A stretch of DNA of 64,000 nucleotides. Source: Alphaproteobacteria bacterium Ga0077535 (lineage in GTDB: Bacteria; Pseudomonadota; Alphaproteobacteria; Caulobacterales; Aquidulcibacteraceae). Positions 27,799 through 36,312 of the stretch are shown piece after piece. The notes beneath the pieces were generated by a model. The model searched no databases. It saw only the letters and a program-made list of their open reading frames with translations, and was not told where the DNA came from. The stretch covers positions 45,145 through 109,144 of the forward strand of contig LNEK01000039.1 of assembly GCA_001464425.1 (NCBI GenBank), read 5' to 3'. Within the stretch, counting starts at the first letter, position 1. Every line of letters begins with the position of its first letter. The position numbers and the translations under genes were made by a program.

Positions 27799-29613
27799 CT
27801 AGTTCTGAATCGCCGGGATAATCACGCCGCCGACAAACTGATCTCGCCAGCGGCTCCAGATCCCGCCTTGCATGTAGTTTGCGCCGGTGAAAACCACGAC
27901 GAGATCGTATTCCGGCACGACAATCAGAAACTGCCCGCCATTGCCGTTGGCCTCGTACTCCTCCACCACGCGATCACCAACGCGCACGCCGTAGCGATGC
28001 CACGCATAGCCATCGACGCCAGGTGAGTAGAAGTTTTCGAACTCCTCCTGCGTCAATCCCGTTGTCGCTGGTGAAATCTCGATCCGCGGCGACGTTGAGC
28101 GCTCGACCCATTCGCGGCTGACGATCCGGCGCCCACGCCAAACGCCGCCGTCTAGATACATCTGCCCGACCTTGAGGAGGTCACGCGGACGAAGAAACGC
28201 GCCGCCGCCGAGATAGCCTTCGCCGTTCGGCATCACATTCCAATAATACGGCGCGAACTGCAGCGGCTGCGCGATAGTGCGATTGAACAATTCCGGCAGT
28301 GACTCTCCGGTCGCAGCACTAAGCGCGCCGCCAACGAGATTGAGATTGGCCGAGCAATAGGCGTAGCGTTCGCCGGGTTCATGCGCCTGCGGCAGATTGA
28401 GCGTGTATTGCCAGAAATTCGGGTTGTCTTGGTCCCACAACCGCCCCTCGTTCCCGGGCGAGTTCTCATCATTGTCGTTGCACGCCAGGCCAGCCGTGTG
28501 CGTCAACAAGTGCGCCATGGTTATGCGCTGCTTGCGCGGATCGGCGTGCTCGAACGGGCCAAGGTTCGCCATCAGCTCATACACCGGCGTTTCTGGCGTG
28601 ATCGGCGCACCGCTTTCCATCGCCGCACCAAGCATGATCGACGCGAATGTCTTGCCGGCTGAGCGAATGTCATGCGGCGTCTCGCGCGTGTAGCCGTGAA
28701 AATACTCCTCCAGCACCAGCCGCCCGCGATGCGCAACCAGAACCGAATGAATGAGATTGGGACGCCGCGCGGACGGATCACCGTCGATGATGGATTGTAC
28801 GAACTGCGCCAGCGCTGCTTCATCAATGTCAACGCTCCGCGCGCGCGCCGTTCGCCAGCCATCGTTGAGCTGCTCTGGGCGCCGGTAAACGTAGGCCGCT
28901 TCATTCTGCGGACGCGGCGAGAACAGCGCCGCATGTTCCGGCCCGGCGCGGCGCAGATCGAGATCACTGCCGATGTCGGGCCAAAAAATGCGGATGCCAT
29001 CGGGTGAGCGCAGACGCGTTGCGGTGTGGCGTACTTCTTGGCCATCGTCGAAGCGCGCGACGAAGTTTACCGCATCGCCCTCCTCGCTGACGCGAAACTG
29101 AGAAGCGCCGCCGCGCGAATTGATCTCGTGATTGCGGAAGGCGCCAATAAGATTGCCTTCGGCGTCGCGGAAAACGCGCAGATAGAGGGTGAAGCGGCCA
29201 TTGAGCGGTTGCACATCACCGCGCCACGTATCGCGCCCATTGCGGGCGAGCGTTAGCGGATGCGCGAAAGATTGGGAGGTGGCGGTCGGGTCGTCGCGCT
29301 CTTCGGTACGGCCAGAAGGCTGAATCCAGACGCCGTTTAGCGCACCATTGCGCGCCACGGCGCCGCGGAAAGCGCCATGAATGCCGAAATCGAGGCGGAC
29401 TGCGCCGTTTTCGCTGCGCGCCCCTGATCGCGCACCGGAAATCTCGCCGCGCCACGCATCGCCATCGCGGCTGATGGTGAGTTCGCCGTGTAGACGCGGC
29501 GCGAACGTGCGTTCCATCACCCACAAGCCTTCAAGCTCCGACGGTGTGCTCTGCGCAGCCGCCGGCTGGGCCATCAGCGCAATGCCGAGGCCAATCGCCT
29601 TGATCCAGTTCAC
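27799..29613 (-). CDS. Serine hydrolase, beta-lactamase/penicillin-binding-protein fold (class C type)
   Basis: A signal peptide (ending AQPAAAQ) leads into a 230-residue beta-rich N-terminal domain with repeated GDAWRGEISGARSG and NGRDTWRGDVQ patterns. A beta-lactamase-related domain follows: SxxK in IRSAGKTFASIML, YxN in RYAYCSANLNL, and an NGG variant of the KTG/HxG motif in YEANGNGGQFLIVVPEYDL. Family members are esterases, peptidases or lactamases, and antibiotic hydrolysis should not be assumed. The start is GTG with GGGGACG upstream. A GntR regulator lies immediately upstream on the same strand. Confidence 0.85.
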   Translation of the reverse strand: MNWIKAIGLGIALMAQPAAAQSTPSELEGLWVMERTFAPRLHGELTISRDGDAWRGEISGARSGARSENGAVRLDFGIHGAFRGAVARNGALNGVWIQPSGRTEERDDPTATSQSFAHPLTLARNGRDTWRGDVQPLNGRFTLYLRVFRDAEGNLIGAFRNHEINSRGGASQFRVSEEGDAVNFVARFDDGQEVRHTATRLRSPDGIRIFWPDIGSDLDLRRAGPEHAALFSPRPQNEAAYVYRRPEQLNDGWRTARARSVDIDEAALAQFVQSIIDGDPSARRPNLIHSVLVAHRGRLVLEEYFHGYTRETPHDIRSAGKTFASIMLGAAMESGAPITPETPVYELMANLGPFEHADPRKQRITMAHLLTHTAGLACNDNDENSPGNEGRLWDQDNPNFWQYTLNLPQAHEPGERYAYCSANLNLVGGALSAATGESLPELFNRTIAQPLQFAPYYWNVMPNGEGYLGGGAFLRPRDLLKVGQMYLDGGVWRGRRIVSREWVERSTSPRIEISPATTGLTQEEFENFYSPGVDGYAWHRYGVRVGDRVVEEYEANGNGGQFLIVVPEYDLVVVFTGANYMQGGIWSRWRDQFVGGVIIPAIQN

Positions 29614-29614
29614 T

Positions 29615-30277
29615 TTACGTCCCCTTTTGCGCCGCGCGCGCTTTCAACCACACCACAATTGTTTCGCGCCCGCTTTGCATGTTGCGCTTCAAAGCCGCGC
29701 ACGCGCCGTCAAGATCGCCCGCCTTAAGTGCGGCCAGGATGCGATCATGATCTTCAATCGCGGTCGCGACGCTGGCTTGCTCACGCATCAACGCCAACTC
29801 ATACCGGCGTGTGCGAACGATGAAGCTCTGGATCAAATCTATGAGCACCTTGTTCGGGCACTCAGCGATCAATGCCATGTGCCACGCGTCATCGATCTCG
29901 ATTGCGCGCACACCTTTGGCGTTGCGCAGGTCGGCATTCAGCTTCTCAAGCCGCGCCAAACGCTTCGCGGGAGGAATACCAGAAAGGCGCAACGCTTCAG
30001 GATCGAGCAGCGGGCGGATGTCGTAGATCTGTTCGAATTCTTCGAGCGAAAGCGGGCGCACGAAATAGCCAAGCCGCGGCCGCGCGACGAGTGCGCCTTC
30101 CGCGACCAACCCGCTCAGAGCCTCACGGAGAGGCGTGCGGCTGACCCCAAGCTGCGCGGCCAGATGCACCTCGTTGACGCGATCGCCTGCCGCCAGCCGC
30201 CCATCGACAATCATCGCGCGCACAGCATCCGCCGCCGCCTCGCTGATATTGCCTCTTTTGGTCTCTTCCAATTGCAT
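29615..30277 (-). CDS. GntR-family regulator, FadR subfamily
   Basis: The 220-residue protein has an N-terminal winged helix (EAAADAVRAMIVDGRLAAGD, then VNEVHLAAQLGVSRTPLREA). A helical FCD ligand domain follows, with DIRPLLDPEALRLSG, an AWHMALIAECPN segment and HDRILAALKAGDLDGA. FCD members bind organic acids, usually with a metal. The ATG at 30277 is directly preceded by a perfect palindrome, indicating autoregulation and possibly a leaderless transcript. The hydrolase downstream begins two bases after its stop and is probably co-transcribed. The effector is unknown. Confidence 0.9.
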   Translation of the reverse strand: MQLEETKRGNISEAAADAVRAMIVDGRLAAGDRVNEVHLAAQLGVSRTPLREALSGLVAEGALVARPRLGYFVRPLSLEEFEQIYDIRPLLDPEALRLSGIPPAKRLARLEKLNADLRNAKGVRAIEIDDAWHMALIAECPNKVLIDLIQSFIVRTRRYELALMREQASVATAIEDHDRILAALKAGDLDGACAALKRNMQSGRETIVVWLKARAAQKGT

Positions 30278-30289
30278 ACTGTATACAGT
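30278..30289. promoter_or_regulatory. ACTGTATACAGT palindrome touching the GntR start codon
   Basis: This perfect 12-bp palindrome ends at the base before the ATG. Its TGTATACA core is of the type used by FadR-subfamily GntR proteins, and the TATACA could itself be the -10 box. Repressor binding here would block the promoter or the start. Confidence 0.65.
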
Positions 30290-30326
30290 TAGACCGAAAA
30301 TCATACCCTGACAAGGGGTTGGTGGG

Positions 30327-31352
30327 CTATGCGCGGCGCGGCTCGACCGGGGGGGCGGTCGGATTTTCGGGCTCGGGCTCCGGATCGGGGCGCAGCAAAT
30401 CATCGGCCGCGTCGTTCACACTTGGCGCCGGCGCCGTCGGCGGCGCGTGCACGGCAGGACGCATGTTGAGCGCTTCCAGCGCATCATCGCCTTCCGCGCC
30501 GAAGAAGGCGCGCACGCGGATATCGCGTTGCGGGTACGGGATCTCGATGCCGGCGCCGCGCAATGCATCGTCGATCGCCCACGTGTAAGCCGCGTTCATC
30601 GCCTTCGGCCGCTTCACTGCCTCCAGCGTCGGCCACACGATGAGTTCGAACTTCAGAGCACTGTCACCATAGCCAACGAGCCAGACTTGCGTTCGGTGCT
30701 GATCGGTATCGGGCAGCGTAAACGGCACATCGCGCGCCGCCGCGAGTACGCACTCGCGCACCTTCTCCTTATCCGCGCCGATCGCGACTTGAAACGGCAC
30801 ATGGATGCGCCGCGTCTCGCCACGCCGCGTCCAGTTGATCATGGTGTTTTCGATCAGCTTCGAATTCGGGATCAGCAGATAAACGTTGTCGTTATTGCGC
30901 ACACGCGTCGCGCGCGGGCCGATCTCCTGCACGATGCCGCGCGTGCCGTCGTGCATCTCGACATAATCGCCGATCTGCACAGCGCGATCGAAGACGAGCG
31001 TGAGGCCGGAGACGAATTCTTTGATGATCCCCTGCAGGCCAAGGCCCAAGCCAATGCCGAGACCACCCGCGAATACAGCAAGCGACGTGAGATCGATGCC
31101 GAGCGTCGACAGCCCGGCGATCAAGCCGATGACGACGAGGCCGTAGCTCAGCACTTTTTCGGAAATGTAGAGCGCCGCATTGCCGGGCTGGGTGCGCATG
31201 CGAACGCGCTTCAGCGTCGTACCGATGAGCCAGGCCCCGGCCATGAACAAAAACAGCAAGAGCAGCGAGGCGCCGACGCCGCCAACAGTCACCGCCGAGG
31301 CGCCGAGGCGAAACAGCGTGATGTGGGTGAAGTCCTCGAAGCCGTTGAGCAT
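30327..31352 (-). CDS. Mechanosensitive ion channel, MscS family
   Basis: The 341-residue protein has an N-terminal helix pair and then the glycine-rich pore helix: GGLGIGLGLGLQGIIKEFVS. The MscS beta domain follows (FDRAVQIGDYVEMHDGTRGI, VQEIGPRATRVRNNDNVYLL and IPNSKLIENTMINW). The C-terminal alpha/beta domain has GYGDSALKFELIVW. A Pro-rich tail ends the protein. It should open on membrane tension during osmotic downshock. It is transcribed toward the GntR gene, 49 bases away. Confidence 0.93.
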   Translation of the reverse strand: MLNGFEDFTHITLFRLGASAVTVGGVGASLLLLFLFMAGAWLIGTTLKRVRMRTQPGNAALYISEKVLSYGLVVIGLIAGLSTLGIDLTSLAVFAGGLGIGLGLGLQGIIKEFVSGLTLVFDRAVQIGDYVEMHDGTRGIVQEIGPRATRVRNNDNVYLLIPNSKLIENTMINWTRRGETRRIHVPFQVAIGADKEKVRECVLAAARDVPFTLPDTDQHRTQVWLVGYGDSALKFELIVWPTLEAVKRPKAMNAAYTWAIDDALRGAGIEIPYPQRDIRVRAFFGAEGDDALEALNMRPAVHAPPTAPAPSVNDAADDLLRPDPEPEPENPTAPPVEPRRA

Positions 31353-31459
31353 GCGCGCGAATCCCTCGCTCCAACGCCGTTATCTATCGACCGACCGGCG
31401 GAGCTATGCAATATTGCATCGGACGGGGGCGCCAGGTGGGCGCCTTGGGCGCGGACGGC

Positions 31460-32353
31460 ATGATGGACTGGGACAAGCTGAAAACATTCCACTTCGCCGC
31501 CGAGACCGGCAGCCTGACCGCAGCGGCCGAGAAGCTCGGCGTCAGCCAGTCTTCAGTCAGCCGCCAGATCGCAGCCCTGGAAAACGAAATGGGCGTGCCG
31601 CTGTTCCAGCGTCACGCGCGCGGGCTCCTGCTCACCGGCCCCGGCATGGCGCTGAGGGAGTTCACCCGCGAAATGGCGGGCGCCGCCGTGATCGCGGAAT
31701 CGACGCTGAAAGACGCGCGCGAAAAGGTCATCGGCGATTTGACCGTCACCGCGCCCGTTGCGTTCGGCTCAACTTGGCTTGCGCCGCGCCTTGGCGCGTT
31801 CGCAGACACGTATCCAGAGACGCGGCTCAAGATCATGCTCGACGACCGCGAGTACGATCTGCTGAAACTCGAAGCCGAGTGCGCGATCCGGCTCTGGGCC
31901 GCGACGCATGCCGATCTCATTCAGCGCAAGTTGCTAGAAGTACGAGTCAGCCTTTATGCGTCCGCGAGTTATCTGCAGCGGCACGGCACGCCGAAGAAAG
32001 TCGAAGAGCTCGATAACCACCGCATCATCGCGTACCAGGCCAACATCCCAACGCCGATGCGTGAATTGGATTGGGCGCAACGCGCCGGCCGCGAAGATGC
32101 AAAGCCGCGCCAACCGCTGCTCGAGATCAACAACGTCTATGGCATGCTGCGCGCGGTCGAGAGCGGCTTCGGCATCGCCAGCGTGCCCGATTATATGGCG
32201 CGCGAAAATCCGAACCTCGTGAAAGTCCTGCCCGAACTCGAAGGCCCGAGTTTCGAAGTGTACTTCATCTACCCAAGCGATTTGAAACGTTCGAAACGCA
32301 TCGCTGCATTTCGCCAATTCCTCATCGATCAAGCCGCGGATTGGCAGGCCTGA
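31460..32353 (+). CDS. LysR-family transcriptional regulator
   Basis: Residues 1-65 form the LysR winged helix: MDWDKLKTFHFAAETGSLTA, AAEKLGVSQSSVSRQIAALE and NEMGVPLFQRHARGLLLT. The remaining residues are the periplasmic-binding-protein-like effector domain, including TVTAPVAFGSTWLAPRLGAF and SGFGIASVPDYMA. The start has two adjacent ATG codons (31460 and 31463). The gene is divergent from mscS. LysR regulators usually control a neighbour, but the nearest divergent gene is the mechanosensitive channel, so the target is unclear. Confidence 0.92.
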   Translation: MMDWDKLKTFHFAAETGSLTAAAEKLGVSQSSVSRQIAALENEMGVPLFQRHARGLLLTGPGMALREFTREMAGAAVIAESTLKDAREKVIGDLTVTAPVAFGSTWLAPRLGAFADTYPETRLKIMLDDREYDLLKLEAECAIRLWAATHADLIQRKLLEVRVSLYASASYLQRHGTPKKVEELDNHRIIAYQANIPTPMRELDWAQRAGREDAKPRQPLLEINNVYGMLRAVESGFGIASVPDYMARENPNLVKVLPELEGPSFEVYFIYPSDLKRSKRIAAFRQFLIDQAADWQA

Positions 32354-32355
32354 TC

Positions 32356-32386
32356 GCTCCCCTCCCCTAGAGGGGGAGGGGGTTCG
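32356..32386. repeat. G/C-rich hairpin repeat between convergent genes
   Basis: CCCCTCCCCT...AGGGGGAGGGG forms an imperfect stem between the LysR and zinc-peptidase stops. It resembles the CTCCCCC...GGGGGAG element at 3967-3984, including the following GGGTTC/GGTTCG. It probably serves as a shared terminator or is a dispersed repeat. Confidence 0.5.
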
Positions 32387-32389
32387 CGC

Positions 32390-33283
32390 TTACAGCTGCC
32401 CGTAATTCTGCACGGCGAACGTATCGCACTGACGTGCGTCGCCGCTGTCGAAGCCGCGGCGGAACCAGCGCATGCGTTGCGCGGACGAGCCGTGGGTGAA
32501 ATTGCGTTCATTCGATTGACCAAGCGCATCGTCGCCGATGGCGTGCGCCGCGGCGAGCGCTTCACGCAAATCCGCTTCATCGATCGCCAGCGATGCTTGC
32601 GCCGTGTGCCCCCAAACGCCGGCGAGGCAATCGGCTTGCAGCTCCATGCGCACTGACGTCTGATTTTGGTTCTCGCCCTGCACCTGCATCTGCGTGGCGC
32701 CGATCAGGTTTTGAATGTGGTGACCCACTTCGTGCGCGATGACGTAAGCTTGCGCGAAATCGCCTGGCGCGTTCAGACGCGTTTCCATCGTCTGATAAAA
32801 ACCCGGATCGATGTAGAGGCGCCGGTCCGCCGGGCAATAAAATGGGCCAACATCGGAGCTGGCGCCGCCGCAGCCTTCTGTCGACACCGCGCCGGTAAAT
32901 ACAACAAGCGTGGGCTCTTCGTAGGCGCCCGGCGCGCTCGCGTAACGCGGCAAACGACCTTCAGCGAATTGGCGCGACCATACGTCTTCCGTGGAGCCGA
33001 GAACGGCGCGCGAGAAATCGCACGCTTCCGCTGCTGTTTCGCAGACGCTGCCGGAGGCTTGCACTTCGCCGCCGCCGAGACCCAGCATGCCCATCAACGG
33101 CGCACGCATGCCCGGCATGAAGAAATAGACTGCGCCCAGCACCACGACCGCAAGCAGCGCGCCGCGCAAGCCAAGCCGGCTCAGCACCGCGAACAGCATG
33201 CCGCCGCCACCACCGCCGCCGCCACCCGAGCCGCGCCCGCGATCTTGAAAATTGTCCGAACGCCGCTGATCGCCGATGCGCAT
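32390..33283 (-). CDS. Neutral zinc metallopeptidase, YpfJ/KPN_02809 family
   Basis: The 297-residue protein starts with an Arg- and Gly-rich cytoplasmic stretch (DRGRGSGGGGGGGGGMLFAV), then one membrane helix near residues 35-52. The extracytoplasmic domain contains the zincin motif HEVGHHIQNL (HExxH) near residue 168. Family landmarks include GPFYCPADRRLYIDPGFYQ, MELQADCLAGVWGH and ERNFTHGSSAQRMRWFRRGF. Peptidase activity is inferred from the motif; the substrate is unknown. GGAGG precedes the ATG. Confidence 0.92.
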   Translation of the reverse strand: MRIGDQRRSDNFQDRGRGSGGGGGGGGGMLFAVLSRLGLRGALLAVVVLGAVYFFMPGMRAPLMGMLGLGGGEVQASGSVCETAAEACDFSRAVLGSTEDVWSRQFAEGRLPRYASAPGAYEEPTLVVFTGAVSTEGCGGASSDVGPFYCPADRRLYIDPGFYQTMETRLNAPGDFAQAYVIAHEVGHHIQNLIGATQMQVQGENQNQTSVRMELQADCLAGVWGHTAQASLAIDEADLREALAAAHAIGDDALGQSNERNFTHGSSAQRMRWFRRGFDSGDARQCDTFAVQNYGQL

Positions 33284-33349
33284 GAAGTCCTCCCTGAACG
33301 TCCCGGCGTACCTAACGCGCGAACAGGGATTTAGGCCATGGGGTTTCGC

Positions 33350-34423
33350 CTATTCTTGCGCCGCGAACAGGTCCGCTTGGCCGCCCGCCTCCAGCGGGCG
33401 GCGGAACTGGGTGTGATCAAGTTCAAGGCGCGGCTTATCGAGGCCGAGCCGGCGGATCGCTTTGCCGAACCTATCGGCGATCAGCTGCGCGTATGGCCCC
33501 TCGCCTTTTTGCCTCTTGCCCCATTCGGGATCGTAATCGCGCCCGCCGCGCATCTGGCGCACCAAAGCCATCACCCGCGTCTGCCGATCCGGAAAATGCT
33601 GCGCCAACCACTCGCGGAACAGATCCTTGATCTCGAGCGGTAGCCTAAGCACCACATAGCCCGCTGAGCTGGCGCCAGCCTTGGCGCACTCTTCCAGAAT
33701 CGCTTCGATCTCACGGTCATTGATGGCTGGCACTATTGGCGCGACCATCACCGTCACTGGGACGCCAGCATCCGCCAGCATGCGGATCGTCTCGATACGC
33801 CGATGCGGCGCCGCCGCGCGCGGCTCCATCACGCGCGAGATGCGCCGGTCCATAGTCGTCACGGAAATCGCGGCTTTCACCAGCCCGCGCTCAGCCAAAC
33901 GCGCGAGAATGTCGATGTCGCGGATCACCAGCTGCGATTTGGTGATCAGCGCCACGGGATGGCGCCACTTCTCCATCACTTCCAGCAGCGAGCGCGTGAC
34001 GCCATAACCGCGCTCGATCGGCTGATAAATATCGGTGACGCCGCCCATCATGATCGTGCGCGGGCGATAGCTCGGCTTTGAAAATTCCTGCTCCAGCACT
34101 TCCGCTGCATTCGCTTTCACGAACAGCTTGGTCTCGAAATCGATGCCCGGCGACAGGCCGACGTAAGCGTGGTTCGGCCGCGCGTAGCAATAAATGCAGC
34201 CATGCTCGCAGCCGCGATACGGATTGATCGATTGGTCGAAGGAAATGTCGGGGCTCTGATTGGTGGAGATGATCGTCTTCGCCAGTTCCGGCGTCACGAT
34301 CGTTTCCAGCGGGCGCAGCTCCTCGGCGCTCCAGCCGTCATCGAAGGCTTCGCGGGCAAAGCGCTCGTAGCGCCCGCTCGCATTGGTGCGAGCGCCCCTC
34401 CCATGCAGTGGGTCGCGTGACAT
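33350..34423 (-). CDS. PA0069-family radical SAM protein
   Basis: The 357-residue protein carries the CxxxCxxC iron-sulfur motif as NPYRGCEHGCIYCYARPNHA, which places it with the PA0069/spore-photoproduct-lyase-like radical SAM proteins. The N-terminal leader GRGARTNASGRYE is usual for the family, followed by later segments PVALITKSQLVIRDIDILA and VAPIVPAINDREIEAIL. Reaction and substrate are not established. It is preceded by the very small zinc-ribbon-like gene on the same strand. Confidence 0.92.
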   Translation of the reverse strand: MSRDPLHGRGARTNASGRYERFAREAFDDGWSAEELRPLETIVTPELAKTIISTNQSPDISFDQSINPYRGCEHGCIYCYARPNHAYVGLSPGIDFETKLFVKANAAEVLEQEFSKPSYRPRTIMMGGVTDIYQPIERGYGVTRSLLEVMEKWRHPVALITKSQLVIRDIDILARLAERGLVKAAISVTTMDRRISRVMEPRAAAPHRRIETIRMLADAGVPVTVMVAPIVPAINDREIEAILEECAKAGASSAGYVVLRLPLEIKDLFREWLAQHFPDRQTRVMALVRQMRGGRDYDPEWGKRQKGEGPYAQLIADRFGKAIRRLGLDKPRLELDHTQFRRPLEAGGQADLFAAQE

Positions 34424-34455
34424 GGGCAGGACTATAGTCCGCGATTAGGAACAAA

Positions 34456-34632
34456 TCAAGAACGATTGGGGGCGGTCGGTTCATGCGGCTCAGGGCCGTG
34501 GTGATATGCGTCCATCAGATTGCTGAGGTTGAAGCGCTGCCGGCAGACTGGGCAAATCACCATCTGAACGGCGCTCGGCGGCGCGCGGGGCGTTGTTGCT
34601 AGAGCCAGATCGGCGGGGAGTTTGGAGTTCAT
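34456..34632 (-). CDS. Small protein with a CxxC pair (58 aa)
   Basis: The product MNSKLPADLALATTPRAPPS continues with VQMVICPVCRQRFNLSNLMD and ends with AYHHGPEPHEP. The CPVC pair and the His-rich tail suggest a small zinc-binding fold, but no named family is recognised. An in-frame ATG five codons earlier (34647) is an alternative start. It lies 32 bases upstream of the radical SAM gene and may be its operon partner. Confidence 0.5.
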   Translation of the reverse strand: MNSKLPADLALATTPRAPPSAVQMVICPVCRQRFNLSNLMDAYHHGPEPHEPTAPNRS

Positions 34633-34794
34633 AGCGCAGCTCACCATTCAGGCGGGAGCTTTGAGCTACTCTCAGTCACCGGCGCCCAAGATTACAGCCA
34701 GCGATGAAAGGACCTTAGCCGGTCTACGTGACGCCTTAAATAACAGAGGTTAAGTCCCGCAGGATCAGGAAATAAGAGCAAGCGCCTGACAGCA

Positions 34795-34826
34795 TAAAGG
34801 GCGCCGGATTGATCCGACGCCCTTTA
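34795..34826 (-). terminator. Hairpin downstream of the 30-residue peptide gene
   Basis: TAAAGGGCG...CGCCCTTTA with an inner CGGA/TCCG gives a 13-pair stem with one mismatch and a TTGA loop. It stands about 75 bases beyond the 34899 stop on the minus strand. The T run is short, so either direction is possible. The rest of 34633-34898 shows no gene. Confidence 0.5.
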
Positions 34827-34898
34827 GCGTTCTGTCTTTGGCATTGGCACGCCTAACGTTCTTGCGCCTTTCGGCTTGGGAAACTGCTTCGGCGCGGC

Positions 34899-34991
34899 TT
34901 AGGCAACGATCAGCGCAGCTTGGTTCAAAGTGGCGAACGCGACCGGGGCAAACACGGCCAACGCGGCGACGAGGGCATAAAACTTGGTCAT
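34899..34991 (-). CDS. Short membrane-active-like peptide (30 aa)
   Basis: A complete small reading frame encodes MTKFYALVAALAVFAPVAFA followed by TLNQAALIVA. It is a single hydrophobic helix with a Lys near the N-terminus, which could be a small membrane protein or an uncleaved signal. GGAG lies 8 bases before the ATG, and an in-frame ATG four codons earlier (35003) contains that same site. The hairpin downstream supports a real transcription unit. Peptides of this pattern seem familiar in Alphaproteobacteria, but no name is assigned. Confidence 0.55.
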   Translation of the reverse strand: MTKFYALVAALAVFAPVAFATLNQAALIVA

Positions 34992-35084
34992 CTCTGGCTC
35001 CATCTCGGTGTCGGACCGGTGCGATCCGATGAGTTGAAGCTAAGGGCGGATTAGCTTTGTCGCTGTGACGGGAGTCACACCCGA

Positions 35085-35342
35085 CTAGATGCAGGAAAAC
35101 GAGCCAACGCGATCGGTCGTGCCTGACGGTGTGACGCGATCAAGTCGCGCGGTTCGGCCGCGTTCTTGGCAGATGCCGTTTGCTGTTGTTTGCGCGTTTT
35201 CAAGATAGCCTTCGTTGTATCGCACCGTGACATTGTCTGCGCTCATCGAAAGAACGCGCGCGTCGTTGCGGTTCGCTATGCTGCTGCAACCAGCGAACGA
35301 CAAACTGCAAACAAGAGCAGCGAGAGCCATTGTGAACTTCAT
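35085..35342 (-). CDS. Small lipoprotein (85 aa, hypothetical)
   Basis: A lipoprotein signal is evident: MKFTMALAALVCSLSFAGCS with the lipobox FAGC (Cys near residue 19). The mature part is about 67 residues and contains NDARVLSMSADNVTVRY, plus two cysteines (GICQERG and GSFSCI at the end) that may pair. GGAGTTCTTC precedes the start. No family is recognised. The following 220 bases (35343-35562) contain only a small GGCTTCC/GGAAGCC hairpin and no convincing gene. Confidence 0.7.
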   Translation of the reverse strand: MKFTMALAALVCSLSFAGCSSIANRNDARVLSMSADNVTVRYNEGYLENAQTTANGICQERGRTARLDRVTPSGTTDRVGSFSCI

Positions 35343-35562
35343 GAAGAACTCCTTGGTGGCGTCGAGCGGCTAGAAACGCGCGATAAATCTCGGCGTTGCT
35401 GGTGGCACGCATGACTCGCGTGCTACCGCGAGCTCTGACGCATCTGATTGTTGGGATGCTCACGGCTTCCAAAGGGGAAGCCAATATTGCAACAGCGCTG
35501 CGCGCAATTCGTTCCTGGCGTGAGCGACGCACGCTAGTCAATGAACAGAAGTGTGCGGTAGC

Positions 35563-36312
35563 TTACATAAAGCCCATATCGCGCTCAAACGTGCGGAAGC
35601 GGCGGCCGCCGTCGACGTAAATGGTGTGCCCCGTCACGGCTTCGCTTTCGATCAGGAAGCGCACGGCGCGCGCCACGTCTTCCGGCGTCGGCCCGCGCTC
35701 AAGCGGCACATCATCGTGCAAGCGTTCGAAATCCGCCTGCGCCTGCCCCGGCGCCGGCAGCACATAGCCCGGCGCAACAGCATTCACGCGCACACGCGGC
35801 GCCAAAGCGCGCGCCATGAGCTCTGTTGCGCCGGCCAACGCGTATTTTGAGAGCGTGTACGAGAAATGATCCGGATACGGGCTCGCCAATTTGAAATCGA
35901 GGAAGTTGACGACGCAGCCCGCGCCCTCTTCCGGCAGCGTCCTCGCAAAATCGCGCGCCAGCAGCGACGGCGTAAACGTGTTGAGCGCAATGTGGCGCTG
36001 CAATTGCGCCTCGCTGAGATCGGCGATCGTATCGTGCTCGAAAATCGCGGCGCAATTGACCAAAGCATTGAGCGGCGCGCCGGCCGCTTCGATGGCGCGT
36101 TTGATCAGGGTTTCGCGATCACTTGCATCAAACAGATCGCCGCGCACCAAAGCTGCAGCTCCGCCTGCGTCGCGCAGCTCGTTCGCCGTCTCCTGCGCCG
36201 GGCCTTCAGAGCTATTGTAATGGATCACGACGCCCCAATTGGCGCGCGCCAGTTCAAGCGCGACTGCGCGTCCCAGCCGATGGCCCGCGCCGGTTACAAG
36301 CGCCCAACTCAT
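35563..36312 (-). CDS. SDR-family reductase, FolM/pteridine-reductase-like
   Basis: This 249-residue short-chain dehydrogenase has the cofactor motif VTGAGHRLGRAVALELA. The Arg in place of the usual third-position Gly (TGxxxRxG) is the signature of pteridine reductases such as PTR1 and FolM. The catalytic Tyr and Lys are in FSYTLSKYALAG, and VNAVAPGYVLPAPGQ follows. Its ATG overlaps the folB stop in ATGA form. Both motif and neighbour point to reduction of dihydro-pterins, either dihydrofolate or dihydromonapterin; a generic SDR function cannot be excluded. Confidence 0.85.
   Translation of the reverse strand: MSWALVTGAGHRLGRAVALELARANWGVVIHYNSSEGPAQETANELRDAGGAAALVRGDLFDASDRETLIKRAIEAAGAPLNALVNCAAIFEHDTIADLSEAQLQRHIALNTFTPSLLARDFARTLPEEGAGCVVNFLDFKLASPYPDHFSYTLSKYALAGATELMARALAPRVRVNAVAPGYVLPAPGQAQADFERLHDDVPLERGPTPEDVARAVRFLIESEAVTGHTIYVDGGRRFRTFERDMGFM

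Noticed and set aside
27799..29613. Antibiotic-resistance beta-lactamase
   Set aside because: The SxxK and YxN motifs only place it in the wide serine-hydrolase fold, and the third motif is a variant NGG; resistance cannot be inferred.
35396..35620. A 74-codon plus-strand frame next to the FolM-like gene
   Set aside because: It overlaps the end of the conserved reductase, has basic low-complexity content and no ribosome binding site.
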